A DNA stretch of 64,000 nucleotides from Cytophagales bacterium. Lineage in GTDB: Bacteria > Bacteroidota > Bacteroidia > Cytophagales > Cyclobacteriaceae. The notes under the pieces were generated by a model. That model saw only the letters and a program-made list of their open reading frames with translations. It did no database searches and was not told the DNA's origin. Where the stretch lies: contig JAWPMT010000006.1 of the NCBI GenBank assembly GCA_033344775.1, positions 434,001-498,000 on the forward strand, read 5' to 3'. Positions within the stretch are counted from its first letter, which is position 1; every line of letters begins with the position of its first letter. Shown piece after piece: positions 43,935 to 54,797 of this stretch. Both the position numbers and the translations under genes were made by a program.

Positions 43935-44262
43935 TCGGCCTTGATTCATTTTAGGTTTTTGGGTCAAAGAAGAGCAGAAAAGAATAAAATTCTGTTCGAG
44001 ATTTTTGGAGTCACATTTAAATCACTTCTATGAATAGCGAGTTTATTTTATTCCTGCTCTCTTGGGGCAAAAAGCATTAAAAAATGAATCCGGCCTAGAT
44101 TTTGGGCCACTTTTCATCGATGGAAAAGTGGTGAGAAAGAACGTGCTTCTGACAGTAATTTACCTTCCACAGGTAATCTAAGTGATGAACTCAAATCTTT
44201 AATCTTAATAATTATACTCTAAAAGGTAGCACCCCAAAAATATTGCTTGATCCATCACTTCT
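43935..44262 (-). repeat. Palindromic dispersed element, copy B (inverted relative to copy A)
   Basis: The reverse complement of this stretch aligns with 11166-11485. Both ends (GGATCAAGCAATATT and AATGAATCAAGGCCG) and the palindrome near 44107-44131 are shared. The middle 100 bp has diverged strongly, while the 170-bp inner-repeat half is well kept. It is located between the WG-repeat gene and the acetate cluster, in non-coding DNA. Confidence 0.7.
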
Positions 44263-44403
44263 CGTTTCATCTTCTAAGAAATTGGTTTTTTCCTTTCAAT
44301 TCCTTTTCTGAAAAAGGATTTTTCAAAGTCAAAAGTGTGAAATGCGCTATATTGACAAAATCGAAAGAACCGCCTGAAGGCTTTCACGAGAAAATTTGAA
44401 TGA
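44263..44403. other. Intergenic stretch before acetate cluster
   Basis: AT-rich sequence between repeat B and the inverted repeat at the DUF4212 start. It should contain the promoter of the acetate cluster, but no element pair matching the Bacteroidota consensus could be chosen. Confidence 0.3.
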
Positions 44404-44440
44404 ATAGGTGAGGGTTGTTTCGATGAAAACCTTAACCTAT
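44404..44440. promoter_or_regulatory. Inverted repeat overlapping DUF4212 start codon
   Basis: ATAGGTgagGGTT (44404-44416) and AACCttaACCTAT (44428-44440) pair at 11 of 13 positions, or as two stems around a 3x3 internal loop. The right arm includes the first two bases of the ATG at 44439. It could control translation of the acetate-uptake genes or bind a repressor. Confidence 0.45.
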
Positions 44441-44693
44441 GTCTAAAAATCTTGAAAACTACTGGAAACGTAACCTCAAGTACCTGGGGATCCTTCTGGT
44501 GGTCTGGTTTGTCGTCTCCTATGGTTGCGGCATTCTTTTCGCCGATGCACTTAACAGTTTCATGCTAGGTGGATTTCCACTGGGCTTCTGGTTTGCACAG
44601 CAAGGCGCCATTTATGTTTTTGTGGTCCTCATTTTTATCTATGTCTACTTGATGAATAAGCTGGACAAGGAATTTGACGTGGACGAGGAATAA
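44439..44693 (+). CDS. DUF4212 small symporter subunit
   Basis: An 84-residue membrane protein with two helices (about 15-37 and 50-74). YWKRNLKYLGILLVVWFVVS followed by GCGILF and LGGFPLGFWFAQQGAIYVFV are the DUF4212 signature. These small subunits accompany VC_2705-type sodium/solute symporters, as here with 20 bp to the next gene. An inverted repeat overlaps its start codon. Confidence 0.93.
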   Translation: MSKNLENYWKRNLKYLGILLVVWFVVSYGCGILFADALNSFMLGGFPLGFWFAQQGAIYVFVVLIFIYVYLMNKLDKEFDVDEE

Positions 44694-44713
44694 CAAACTA
44701 AAAGAAAAGCATT

Positions 44714-46405
44714 ATGGATCCTCAGATTTGGACTTACATCATGGTAGGCGGTACTTTTTTGATCTACATCGGTGTAGCCGTTTGGGCCCGAGCTGGCTCG
44801 ACGAAAGAGTTTTATGTTGCCGGAGGAGGTGTACACCCGGTTGCCAATGGAATGGCCACTGCTGCAGACTGGATGTCGGCTGCTTCTTTCCTCTCAATGG
44901 CTGGTTTGATCTCTTTTATGGGTTATGGCGGCGCGCAATATTTGATGGGTTGGACCGGGGGTTATGTATTGCTAGCCTTGTTGCTTGCACCCTATCTACG
45001 AAAGTTTGGGAAATTTACTGTACCTGATTTCATAGGAGATCGCTACTATTCGAAAAATGCGCGACTCGTCGCTTTGCTTTGTGCCCTCTTTGTCTCCTTC
45101 ACCTATGTGGTAGGGCAGATGAAAGGTGTGGGTGTCGCCTTTGCACGATTCCTGGAAGTACCTTTTGAGCAAGGGATTTTCATCGGTATTGGGATCGTAT
45201 TTTTCTATGCCGTACTTGGAGGGATGAAAGGGATTACTTACACGCAGGTTGCCCAATATTGTGTGTTGATCTTTGCCTTTACTGTTCCCGCTATCTTCAT
45301 TTCCATGCAAATGACTGGCATGCCGATTCCACAACTAGGTTTTGGAGGCCAACTTGCTGATGGGACATACCTTTTAGCAAAGCTTGATCAGATCTCCGTA
45401 GATCTCGGCTTTCAGGAATATACTTCCGTCAATCAAGATAACATGGTGAACATGTTTTTTATCACTGCCGCATTGATGCTGGGAACTGCCGGACTTCCAC
45501 ACGTGATCGTAAGATTCTTTACCGTTCCTAAAGTCAAAGATGCTCGAGTATCAGCTGGCTGGGCCTTACTGTTTATTGCCATTCTTTATACCACCGCACC
45601 AGCTGTTGCGGCGTTTGCCCGAACGAATCTGATCAATACGGTATCAGAAAAACGGTATTCGGAAATGCCAGGATGGTTTTCCAATTGGGAGAATACTGGC
45701 TTATTAACGTTCGACGATAAGAACAAAGATGGAATTATCACTTATGTGGCAGATCCTGAAGTCAATGAACTTAGCATCGATCGAGATATCATGGTGCTGG
45801 CAAACCCTGAAATTGCCAATTTGCCTGATTGGGTAGTTGCTTTAGTAGTTGCGGGAGGTTTGGCAGCTGCACTTTCAACAGCGGCAGGTCTATTGTTGGT
45901 GATTTCTACTTCTATTTCTCACGATTTGCTGAAAAATTACCTAAAACCAGACATCAGTGAAAAAGGAGAATTGCGTGCAGCTCGTATTTCGATAGCAGTT
46001 GCCGTGGTATGCGCAGGACTGGCTGGGTTGGTTCAATTGGGTTTTGTGGCGCAGGTAGTGGCATTTGCCTTTGGTTTGGCAGCTTCTTCCTTCTTCCCAG
46101 CGATCATTCTCGGGATCTTTGATAAGAAAATGAATCGAGAAGGTGCCATCGCCGGAATGATCACTGGAATTGTGTTTACGGCCTCTTACATCTGGTATTT
46201 TAAGCCCGTGTTGGGTGGACCCGGTACACCGGAAGGCTATTGGTTCGGTATCTCACCGGAAGGAATAGGTACCCTGGGAATGTTCTTCAATTTGATCGTG
46301 GCGTTTGTCGTGTCAAGAATGACCAAAGAGACACCAGCGGAAATTCAGGAATTGACAGAAAGTATCAGATATCCACGAGGAGCAGGTACGGCAACTGACC
46401 ACTAG
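44714..46405 (+). CDS. Sodium/solute symporter, VC_2705 subfamily (acetate/monocarboxylate)
   Basis: A 563-residue SSS-family transporter with about thirteen helices. FYVAGGGVHPVANGMATAAD near residue 33, GMKGITYTQVAQYCVLIFAF near 172 and GGLAAALSTAAGLLLVISTS near 382 are family landmarks. An acidic hydrophilic insert (about 315-360) precedes that last block. VC_2705 transporters with a DUF4212 partner import acetate or similar monocarboxylates with Na+. The next gene, acs, activates acetate, which supports the substrate. Confidence 0.92.
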   Translation: MDPQIWTYIMVGGTFLIYIGVAVWARAGSTKEFYVAGGGVHPVANGMATAADWMSAASFLSMAGLISFMGYGGAQYLMGWTGGYVLLALLLAPYLRKFGKFTVPDFIGDRYYSKNARLVALLCALFVSFTYVVGQMKGVGVAFARFLEVPFEQGIFIGIGIVFFYAVLGGMKGITYTQVAQYCVLIFAFTVPAIFISMQMTGMPIPQLGFGGQLADGTYLLAKLDQISVDLGFQEYTSVNQDNMVNMFFITAALMLGTAGLPHVIVRFFTVPKVKDARVSAGWALLFIAILYTTAPAVAAFARTNLINTVSEKRYSEMPGWFSNWENTGLLTFDDKNKDGIITYVADPEVNELSIDRDIMVLANPEIANLPDWVVALVVAGGLAAALSTAAGLLLVISTSISHDLLKNYLKPDISEKGELRAARISIAVAVVCAGLAGLVQLGFVAQVVAFAFGLAASSFFPAIILGIFDKKMNREGAIAGMITGIVFTASYIWYFKPVLGGPGTPEGYWFGISPEGIGTLGMFFNLIVAFVVSRMTKETPAEIQELTESIRYPRGAGTATDH

Positions 46406-46579
46406 CCAAACTCCTAATTTGTAAGAAAAACAGTGCTAATCACCGCAAAAAGTGTAGGAATGGTAGTGCTGTGTACTAAATCCCCCGTAGATCAGGAACA
46501 CTAAGCAGGCATTGATCGGTTTGCCTACCTTTACTTTGCTCAATAAAACCTGTCTTTAACAGATAAACTCACCCTTCAA

Positions 46580-48478
<1,899 letters not shown>

Positions 48479-48488
48479 TAAGACATAG

Positions 48489-48527
48489 CCGGTCGCAACC
48501 TTTTCAAGTTGCGCCGGTTTCCTTTTT
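48489..48527 (+). terminator. Intrinsic terminator after acs, abutting next start codon
   Basis: CCGGtCGCAAC (48489-48499) and GTTGCGcCGG (48508-48517) form a stem with an 8-base loop. TTTCCTTTTT follows and its last T is directly before the ATG at 48528. It can end the acs transcript and may attenuate the downstream gene. Confidence 0.8.
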
Positions 48528-50420
48528 ATGGGCAATGTCATCACCGACCGGGTTGCTTTCTTTCTGAAAGACTTTCATCCATTTTCATTCCTGGATCAGG
48601 AGGATTTGGAGGGGCTTGCCTCAAATATTACTGTAAAATTTCTTACTACGGGTGAAACGCTATACCGAGAAGGAGCATCATTCAAAGAGGAGATCTATGT
48701 GTTGCGTCAGGGCAATGTGAAATTGCTGAAGCAAGAGGAGTCTTCAATTCGGTTAGTCGATCAATGTGAACCTGGGGATGTCTTCGGTGTTAGGGCGTTT
48801 TTTATTGGGAAAACCTACGAGCTTACGGCTGAATGTGCGGAAGAAAGCCTGGTATATGCCATTTCAAAAAAGACTTTTCAAGTATTGTTGGAGCACAATG
48901 CGAGTTTTAGTCTCTTTTTCGCCAAGGGCTATGCTTCAGGACAAGTGATCGTTCGAGGAGAGTATCAGCAAGAGACCAGTCCGTTAATGAAGGCTCGTTT
49001 CGACAATCAAAGGCTGCTATATTCCCGAGATGTATTGACTTGCCAACCCTCAGATAGTATTCAAAAGGCGGCGCAGCTCATGACTGATCGAAATGTCGGT
49101 TCCATCATAGTAGCGGATGCCGATCGAAGGCCATTGGGTATATTGACGGATACGGACCTCAGGAAAAAAGTCGTTTCGAAAGGGATTCCGATCGATCAAC
49201 CGATCAGCGAGATCATGTCTTCACCGGTTTTTACGGCTCATGCAGGTCTTACCTTGCCGGAAGCACTTGGCGCAATGATCAAGAAACGGTTGAATCACAT
49301 CGTGATCACGGAAGACGGGCAAAATGATAGTCCGATTTCCGGTATTCTTTCCGACAGAGATGTGCTGGTTTCCCAGAAAAACCACCCTGCGGCGTTGATC
49401 AAATCCATTCACAATTCGAATGAAGTACAAAAGTGGGCGGATGCCCGAAATGCCGCGGAGGCGCTGCTGAAAGAATACCTGGAACAGGAAGTAAGCATTT
49501 CGTTGGTGGCAAATCTGATCACTTCCATTAATGATGTCATCATAGAGAAAGCATTGGATAAGGCCATTGAAGAAACTCCGGAAGCGGAAAAGCATTCATT
49601 TAGCTGGCTTAACCTGGGCAGTGAAGGCCGTGAGGAACAGCTCCTTCGTACGGATCAGGACAATGCGTTGGTATTTGCAGATACGGAGAACAACGATTCC
49701 ACCCGTGAGATCATGGTTCAGGTCACCTCCAAAGTAACCGAAATGCTGGATATGTGCGGGTTTGAAAAGTGTCCCGCAGACATGATGGCGTCTAATCCAA
49801 AATATTGTCTTTCCCTCTCAGAATGTAAGAACCTCTTTTCTAAATGGATCAATGTGCCAGACCCGGCATCAATCATGAATGCCACCATCTTTTTTGATTT
49901 CCGTGCGATGTATGGTAGTCGTAGTTTAGGGGAAGAGGTTCATGAACATCTACGACGTGAACTGAAACCTGGGTCGCTTTTCTTTCATAACCTGGCAAAA
50001 AATGCCTTACAAAACCCCCCACCTCTGTCCTTTTTTAAAAATTTTCTTGTCGAACAGAGTGGTGAACATCGCAGCGAATTTGACATTAAAAAGCGCGCAA
50101 TGATGCCCATATCTGATGCGGCCAGATTGCTTTGCCTGTCACATGGTATGGTGGACATTCAAAATACAGCTGAGCGTTTCCATGCTCTGGCAGAACGGGA
50201 ACCCAATAATCAAAAACTTTTCGATGAGGCGGCTGCGGCTTATGAGATCATGATGCGGTATCGCGCCATGAACGGATTGCACAATTCGGACAATGGCAGG
50301 TACATCCAGTTGACTGAATTGAACAAGCTGGAGAAGCAAATGATCAAGAATGCCTTTATTCCTATCAAGGACCTACAGGAATTGATCAGTGTTCGGTTTC
50401 AAGCAAACGCTTTCGATTGA
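48528..50420 (+). CDS. cNMP-binding / CBS / DUF294 nucleotidyltransferase-like protein
   Basis: A 630-residue soluble protein. Residues about 15-135 form a cyclic-nucleotide-binding domain (TGETLYREGASFKEEIYVLR). A CBS pair lies at about 165-285 (NVGSIIVADADRRPLGILTD and GILSDRDVLV). The DUF294 nucleotidyltransferase motif LGSEGREEQLLRTDQDNALV is near residue 363, and a helical DUF294_C completes the protein. This family commonly accompanies acs/acetate-symporter genes and the DEDDh exonuclease that follows, and is thought to regulate acetate use. It overlaps the exonuclease gene by 4 bp. Confidence 0.92.
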   Translation: MGNVITDRVAFFLKDFHPFSFLDQEDLEGLASNITVKFLTTGETLYREGASFKEEIYVLRQGNVKLLKQEESSIRLVDQCEPGDVFGVRAFFIGKTYELTAECAEESLVYAISKKTFQVLLEHNASFSLFFAKGYASGQVIVRGEYQQETSPLMKARFDNQRLLYSRDVLTCQPSDSIQKAAQLMTDRNVGSIIVADADRRPLGILTDTDLRKKVVSKGIPIDQPISEIMSSPVFTAHAGLTLPEALGAMIKKRLNHIVITEDGQNDSPISGILSDRDVLVSQKNHPAALIKSIHNSNEVQKWADARNAAEALLKEYLEQEVSISLVANLITSINDVIIEKALDKAIEETPEAEKHSFSWLNLGSEGREEQLLRTDQDNALVFADTENNDSTREIMVQVTSKVTEMLDMCGFEKCPADMMASNPKYCLSLSECKNLFSKWINVPDPASIMNATIFFDFRAMYGSRSLGEEVHEHLRRELKPGSLFFHNLAKNALQNPPPLSFFKNFLVEQSGEHRSEFDIKKRAMMPISDAARLLCLSHGMVDIQNTAERFHALAEREPNNQKLFDEAAAAYEIMMRYRAMNGLHNSDNGRYIQLTELNKLEKQMIKNAFIPIKDLQELISVRFQANAFD

Positions 50421-51097
50421 TGCTTTCGAGGTTCTTTGCCAAAAAAGTCACTTATCCGGAATGGATGGCCAATTATGAGGCTCAGGTTTTCAAACCAGAG
50501 ATGAAACAATCCATATGGTCGCCGGGATACGTCGTATTGGATTGTGAAACCACAGGAATTGCCAAAAAGGACAAGATCGTCTCTATAGGAGCGGTTATCG
50601 TCCAAAATAAATCCATTGCTTTAGGCAATGTGTTGGATATTCATTTGCCAATCACAGAGAACTCTGCCGCCGCTGCGATTCATGGAGAATTGTCCGATCA
50701 ATCAAGGGAGAGAGACATTAAGCAGGCCCTTCCGGAGATCCTAAATTTTCTGTCCAACCATATTATCGTAGGTCATCACCTTCCGTTTGACCTGGGGAAA
50801 TTGAATAAGTTGTATCAATTGCACTATCCAGGCTTCAAATTGAAAAACCCTGTCCTGGATACCATGACGATGATGAAACGCATTGATCCGGTCCGTTACG
50901 AACGAAATGTTGCCGGATCAGACAGCATGCAGCTAGATGTCCTTTGCAAAGAATTCGGCATTCTGGTGGAGAACCGACATACGGCACTGGGTGATGCTTA
51001 CCTTACGGCCCAGTTGTTTCAAAAGCTTTTGGTAAAATTGAAAGCAAGAGGCATTGATACGATGGGTAATTTGCTGAAGACACCTGGTGGGTTTTAA
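50417..51097 (+). CDS. DEDDh-family 3'-5' exonuclease, DNA polymerase III epsilon-like
   Basis: A 226-residue protein. Exo I is YVVLDCETTGIAK near residues 35-47 (Asp and Glu), Exo II is HHLPFDLGKLN near 116, and Exo III is ENRHTALGDAYLTAQLF near 186 (His and Asp). It is a DnaQ-like nuclease without a polymerase-binding tail. Its ATG overlaps the stop of the DUF294 gene, so the two are coupled; in acetate clusters of this kind the exonuclease is a constant companion but its role is unclear. Confidence 0.9.
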   Translation: MMLSRFFAKKVTYPEWMANYEAQVFKPEMKQSIWSPGYVVLDCETTGIAKKDKIVSIGAVIVQNKSIALGNVLDIHLPITENSAAAAIHGELSDQSRERDIKQALPEILNFLSNHIIVGHHLPFDLGKLNKLYQLHYPGFKLKNPVLDTMTMMKRIDPVRYERNVAGSDSMQLDVLCKEFGILVENRHTALGDAYLTAQLFQKLLVKLKARGIDTMGNLLKTPGGF

Positions 51098-51127
51098 AAG
51101 GCATTAGAAATACCCTAAAGATTTCGC

Positions 51128-51178
51128 GCACATTTGTAATGTGCACGAGCAACAAATATTATGGAGCTTATAGCTCCA
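51128..51178. repeat. REP-like hairpin pair upstream of PhzF gene
   Basis: GCACATT-TGT-AATGTGC (51128-51144) and TGGAGCT-TAT-AGCTCCA (51162-51178) are two perfect 7-bp stems, separated by 17 bases beginning ACGAGC. The ACGAGC spacer also occurs at the 28.7 kb pair. The pair sits between the exonuclease stop and the PhzF start. Confidence 0.6.
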
Positions 51179-51193
51179 AATAATAATGAATAG

Positions 51194-51982
51194 ATGAAAC
51201 AAAAAATATATCAAGTAGACGCATTTGCGGAATCGGTTTTTACCGGAAACCCTGCAGCAGTTTGTCCTTTGAATGAATGGCTCAGTGATGAGGTCATGCA
51301 GAAGATCGGCATGGAGAATAACCTCGCGGAGACAGCCTTTTATGTGAAAAGGGACGATTACTATGAATTGCGCTGGTTTACGCCAATGGTAGAAGTAGAC
51401 CTGTGTGGACATGCGACCCTGGCGGCTGCTTTTGTGTTGTTTAATCATGAGGGTCATGATTCGGATGTCATCCAATTTCACTCTCCCAGAAGTGGGCCTC
51501 TGACTGTGACTCGAAATGGAGAATTGCTGACTTTGAATTTTCCTACGGATAAGGTCGAGGAAGTCTCCATTTCAGATTTAATGCAGTCCTGTTTAAACGT
51601 ACAGCCAATAGCTGCCTTCAAAGGCTTGACCGACTTTCTTCTAATCTTCGAAAACGAACAACAGATCCGACAAGCAATTCCTGATTTGGTGAAAATTGAA
51701 GCTTTAGGAGGCCGAGGCACGATCATCAGTGCGCCAGGAGAATCGGTTGATTTTGTCTCCCGGTTTTTTGCCCCGCAATGTGGTGTTCCTGAAGACCCGG
51801 TAACGGGTTCAGCGCACACTACACTTACTCCCTATTGGTCAAAAACGCTGGATAAAACCAAAATGAACGCCATCCAGCTTTCGAATAGAACGGGTCAATT
51901 GCAATGTACTTATTTGAATGATCGCGTAGAGATCAGTGGCAAAGGGAAATTGTATTTGATTGGTGAGATTGCTTTGGGGTAG
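51194..51982 (+). CDS. PhzF family isomerase/epimerase-like protein
   Basis: A 262-residue protein with the PhzF/DapF-like double fold. Key segments are YQVDAFAESVFTGNPAAVCP at the start, NNLAETAFYV near residue 42 with the catalytic Glu, DLCGHATLAAAFVLF near 72, and DPVTGSAHTTLTPYWSK near 201. PhzF isomerises dihydro-3-hydroxyanthranilate in phenazine synthesis, but most family members, probably including this one, have unknown substrates; no phenazine genes are near. REP-like hairpins flank it on both sides. Confidence 0.9.
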   Translation: MKQKIYQVDAFAESVFTGNPAAVCPLNEWLSDEVMQKIGMENNLAETAFYVKRDDYYELRWFTPMVEVDLCGHATLAAAFVLFNHEGHDSDVIQFHSPRSGPLTVTRNGELLTLNFPTDKVEEVSISDLMQSCLNVQPIAAFKGLTDFLLIFENEQQIRQAIPDLVKIEALGGRGTIISAPGESVDFVSRFFAPQCGVPEDPVTGSAHTTLTPYWSKTLDKTKMNAIQLSNRTGQLQCTYLNDRVEISGKGKLYLIGEIALG

Positions 51983-51987
51983 CATTC

Positions 51988-52035
51988 GGCATTACAAATG
52001 CCCAAAACATTTCGCCCAGATTGCAAATGTGCGCG
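51988..52035. repeat. REP-like hairpin pair downstream of PhzF gene
   Basis: GGCATT-ACA-AATGCC (51988-52002) is perfect. CGCCCAGATT-GCA-AATGTGCGCG (52013-52035) pairs with two mismatches. The second hairpin and its GCGAGC tail resemble the first hairpin at 51125-51150, so the same repeat family is present on both sides of the gene. Confidence 0.6.
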
Positions 52036-52093
52036 AGCGACTGCTTTTATTAGTAGTATCTATTAAGTACCCTTCGAGAGTCACAGGGCACTT

Positions 52094-53161
52094 TTATTCC
52101 AACAACGCCTCCTTCAAATACGGATTTTTCTCATTGTTTTTCCAGATAAACCCATCCACGATGTAGTGGGTGATTTGTGGGACAGAAAGCAATCCTGTGG
52201 CCAGTACCTGCCAGTGCAAAGCGGGTAACTCTTCGAAATAGGGCAAGAACTTTGCGAAAAAGGCACCATTCTCTTTGTTGACAAACAGATCCCAGAAGTA
52301 CTCTTCACCGAGTGCAAGTACCAAAACCCCTCCGATGACCATCAGGGCATACTTGAACTTTCCGAAGCGAATGGACTTCAGCTGGAATTTTCGCTGCTGG
52401 TAAAACAGGATCAGGGCCATATAAGGGATTCCGTGAGCCACCACATTGGTGATGGTAAATACCAGGTCGGAATTAAAATAGACAATGCCGATGTACCAAT
52501 TTCCGGCTGTGGTCAATACCCAAAGCACTTTTCCTGTGGGGAATGGCTGTTCTTTTGATCGATATGTCTCCTGGACCAACCAGATTCCAATGATCAGGAA
52601 ATAAAACCAGGAGCCAATTACATTTAGCGTCGAGATGAATTCCGGTTGCCATTGCACAAAATCACCGGTGATGAACCAGGAAAACTGACGATCCAGGTTG
52701 AGGTGCCAGAAAAAAACCGGATAAAGCATGCTTAGATAGATCACGAAGTTGTCGGAGAGCCTTTGCTTTTTGAAATCCCTGGCTTTGGCTTTGTAGATGC
52801 GCATGAAGCCATATTGCTGCTTGATGAAATGGAAAACGGCCACATAGGCCAATACCCGCCAAAAAAGACTTATAGAAATACTGGAAATGGCCACTGCTCC
52901 TGCAAATGCTAGCAGCGGTGCGAAGATCAGCAGTTTACGGTGATGTTGATATTCTTCCTTGTCAAGGTAGGTCCGAAAAAGCGTGGACCAAACATGACTG
53001 ACATCTATGCCTAATACAAAGACGACCCAAATCCATAACGGTACTTCCATGGCGGTCCATTCTGTCGGAAGTCCGAACATGACCATCCAGGTTACCCAAA
53101 CTGGTAGAAAAAGCCAGACCAGGTCATAACGTCGGTTAAATATCCAGTTGGATCGCTGCAT
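52094..53161 (-). CDS. Polytopic membrane protein, function unknown
   Basis: A 355-residue membrane protein with about eight to nine helices. The ATG at 53161 (MQRSNWIFNRRYDLVWLFLP) is chosen since it follows the upstream stop by 1 bp; an earlier in-frame start at 53242 would overlap that gene by 80 bp. HHRKLLIFAPLLAFAG and FHFIKQQYGFMRIYKAKARD, with several His near membrane borders, suggest an enzyme or transporter, but no family is recognised. It follows the spermidine-synthase-like gene in one operon. Confidence 0.7.
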   Translation of the reverse strand: MQRSNWIFNRRYDLVWLFLPVWVTWMVMFGLPTEWTAMEVPLWIWVVFVLGIDVSHVWSTLFRTYLDKEEYQHHRKLLIFAPLLAFAGAVAISSISISLFWRVLAYVAVFHFIKQQYGFMRIYKAKARDFKKQRLSDNFVIYLSMLYPVFFWHLNLDRQFSWFITGDFVQWQPEFISTLNVIGSWFYFLIIGIWLVQETYRSKEQPFPTGKVLWVLTTAGNWYIGIVYFNSDLVFTITNVVAHGIPYMALILFYQQRKFQLKSIRFGKFKYALMVIGGVLVLALGEEYFWDLFVNKENGAFFAKFLPYFEELPALHWQVLATGLLSVPQITHYIVDGFIWKNNEKNPYLKEALLE

Positions 53162-53162
53162 G

Positions 53163-54353
53163 CTAGGGCTTTGATAGAAAAAGGGGCGTTTTGATCGTAT
53201 TGATGACAGGATCTGCCTGATCAAAATAACCACTTTTACCAAAGCTAAGCATCATTTGCATGGCTTCCCGATTCCACCAGCGAGTTGTCACATTCGTTCC
53301 TGTATTTTCAAGCTTTTGATGAAGCTCGCGATCCTCTTTCGATGCAATGATCCAGCCCCATTGCCCGATTGTAGGCACCTGGTTATGATAATTGACTGTC
53401 TGAAGGCCAGTAGCTTCCAGGGTAGCTTTGATGGAATAGTGTGTGTTGGGGTGGAAATATGGACTGGAAGCTTGCGTAACGATCAGGCCATTGTCTTGTA
53501 AATGTGCACGGCACAACTCATAAAATTCCAGGGTATAGTATTGATTTGTGGTAATGTCAATAGGATCAGGCATGTCCACGATGATTACATCATACAGTTG
53601 AGTGGTCTGATTCAACCAAACAAAGGGCTCTTCTGAGATCACCGATACGTCCTTATCAGTGCTTTTTTTGAAAAAACCAATGTCCAGCGGTATCACATCG
53701 ATATGACGAGGGCTGTATTTTGTAACTTCTTGCAACGCAAGGCTATTGTCCCCTCCGATCAACAGTACGTTTTGATTGATGCCCATTAGGCTCATGGCCG
53801 GATGAACTAACGGTTCATAGTACAGATGTGCATCGATCGTTGCTGCAGACAATCGGCCGTTATAGTGTACCCATTGCTCGCCTTTCCATTGCACTTTGTG
53901 AATTTTCCCGTGGCGTGTGGCTGTACTCTCCACCAATCGGTCGAAATACAGGTTTTGGTCAGGAATGAACTGAAAAGGAAGGAACCAAACTACACCACCC
54001 GCGAGAAATAATGGCGAGAACTTCATTTGTTCAAAACGCGTGTTGCCTAGTAAGATACCCGTTGTTACAAAAAGTATGTTAGGAATGACCCAGGCGTAAT
54101 CGGTGTGTTGCAGCGCAAATGAAAGAATGGGATGTAAGGTCAATGTACTTAGTAGTAAACTCAACACAGTCAGCCAGAATGGGAATCGATTCGTTCCTTG
54201 AAATTTTCGGCTGATGAGCCAGGGAATGCCCATGCTGATCAATAAGCCCACTTCATCAGCTAAGTGATAATCGAAAAAATGATTGTTGACTTTCAACGCC
54301 CAAACGATCAAATTCAGGATCCCGACAGCCAACAGTGTTTTACCGACGGTCAT
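53163..54353 (-). CDS. Membrane-anchored spermidine-synthase-like protein
   Basis: A 396-residue protein. The N-terminal 125 residues form about four membrane helices; the rest is a spermidine-synthase Rossmann fold. The SAM-site block is VLLIGGDNSLALQEVTKYSP near residue 202, and DVIIVDMPDPIDITTNQYYT near 260 holds the Asp pair. The substrate-side block HYNGRLSAATIDAHLYYEPL near 170 has replacements relative to the usual Q-x-S/DE/YHE pattern. It overlaps the SAM decarboxylase gene by 4 bp, so aminopropyl transfer is the likely function, though the altered residues leave substrate uncertain. Confidence 0.8.
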   Translation of the reverse strand: MTVGKTLLAVGILNLIVWALKVNNHFFDYHLADEVGLLISMGIPWLISRKFQGTNRFPFWLTVLSLLLSTLTLHPILSFALQHTDYAWVIPNILFVTTGILLGNTRFEQMKFSPLFLAGGVVWFLPFQFIPDQNLYFDRLVESTATRHGKIHKVQWKGEQWVHYNGRLSAATIDAHLYYEPLVHPAMSLMGINQNVLLIGGDNSLALQEVTKYSPRHIDVIPLDIGFFKKSTDKDVSVISEEPFVWLNQTTQLYDVIIVDMPDPIDITTNQYYTLEFYELCRAHLQDNGLIVTQASSPYFHPNTHYSIKATLEATGLQTVNYHNQVPTIGQWGWIIASKEDRELHQKLENTGTNVTTRWWNREAMQMMLSFGKSGYFDQADPVINTIKTPLFLSKP

Positions 54354-54667
54354 GAATTCGCGCCAAGGATTTCAGCATTCACTTTTTTCTGGTAATGATT
54401 AAAGGCGGTCACAAAATTGACAAACAGATCTGTATTGCAGCTGCTGATCTCGATGTAGGCTTTGTTTTCTTCCGGAAAAGTATGCAAGGCACAATGGCTT
54501 TCCGCCAGTAACCACATGGCCGTGTATCCCTGGGGCTCGAAATGATGCTCCATGAAATTCAGGATGGTAAATCCTGATGTTGCGACAAGGGCTTCAATAT
54601 CGGTTTTGAGTATTGTGGCATCTGATTGATGTACCCACGAAGAGAAATTGTCAATTTTAGCTTCCAT
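54350..54667 (-). CDS. speD: S-adenosylmethionine decarboxylase proenzyme
   Basis: A 105-residue class 1b SAM decarboxylase. The ATG at 54667 is chosen; a GTG at 54730 would add a signal-like stretch untypical of the family. The self-cleavage site is in LLAESHCALHTFPEE (about residues 51-65; the Ser becomes the pyruvoyl group and the His assists), and YIEISSCNTDLF supplies the catalytic Cys. It makes decarboxylated SAM for spermidine synthesis. It is coupled by 4 bp overlap to the spermidine-synthase-like gene. Confidence 0.9.
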   Translation of the reverse strand: MEAKIDNFSSWVHQSDATILKTDIEALVATSGFTILNFMEHHFEPQGYTAMWLLAESHCALHTFPEENKAYIEISSCNTDLFVNFVTAFNHYQKKVNAEILGANS

Positions 54668-54797
54668 GAAATCGTTCGGTAGCAGCAAATTTATACTGCC
54701 GGCTGCACTCACAGACGGTACAACGCACAAGAAGGTTGACAGAAACTGCGGTATTGTTAGCTACAATTTTTTATCTTCCTCGGAAAATACCCAGTCC

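Noticed and set aside
51194-51982. Phenazine biosynthesis gene
   Set aside because: PhzF-like proteins are widespread with other roles, and no other phenazine genes are near.
54648-54797. N-terminal extension of the DUF5995 protein
   Set aside because: The extension would overlap the speD gene and has no domain character; ATG 54798 begins the conserved part.
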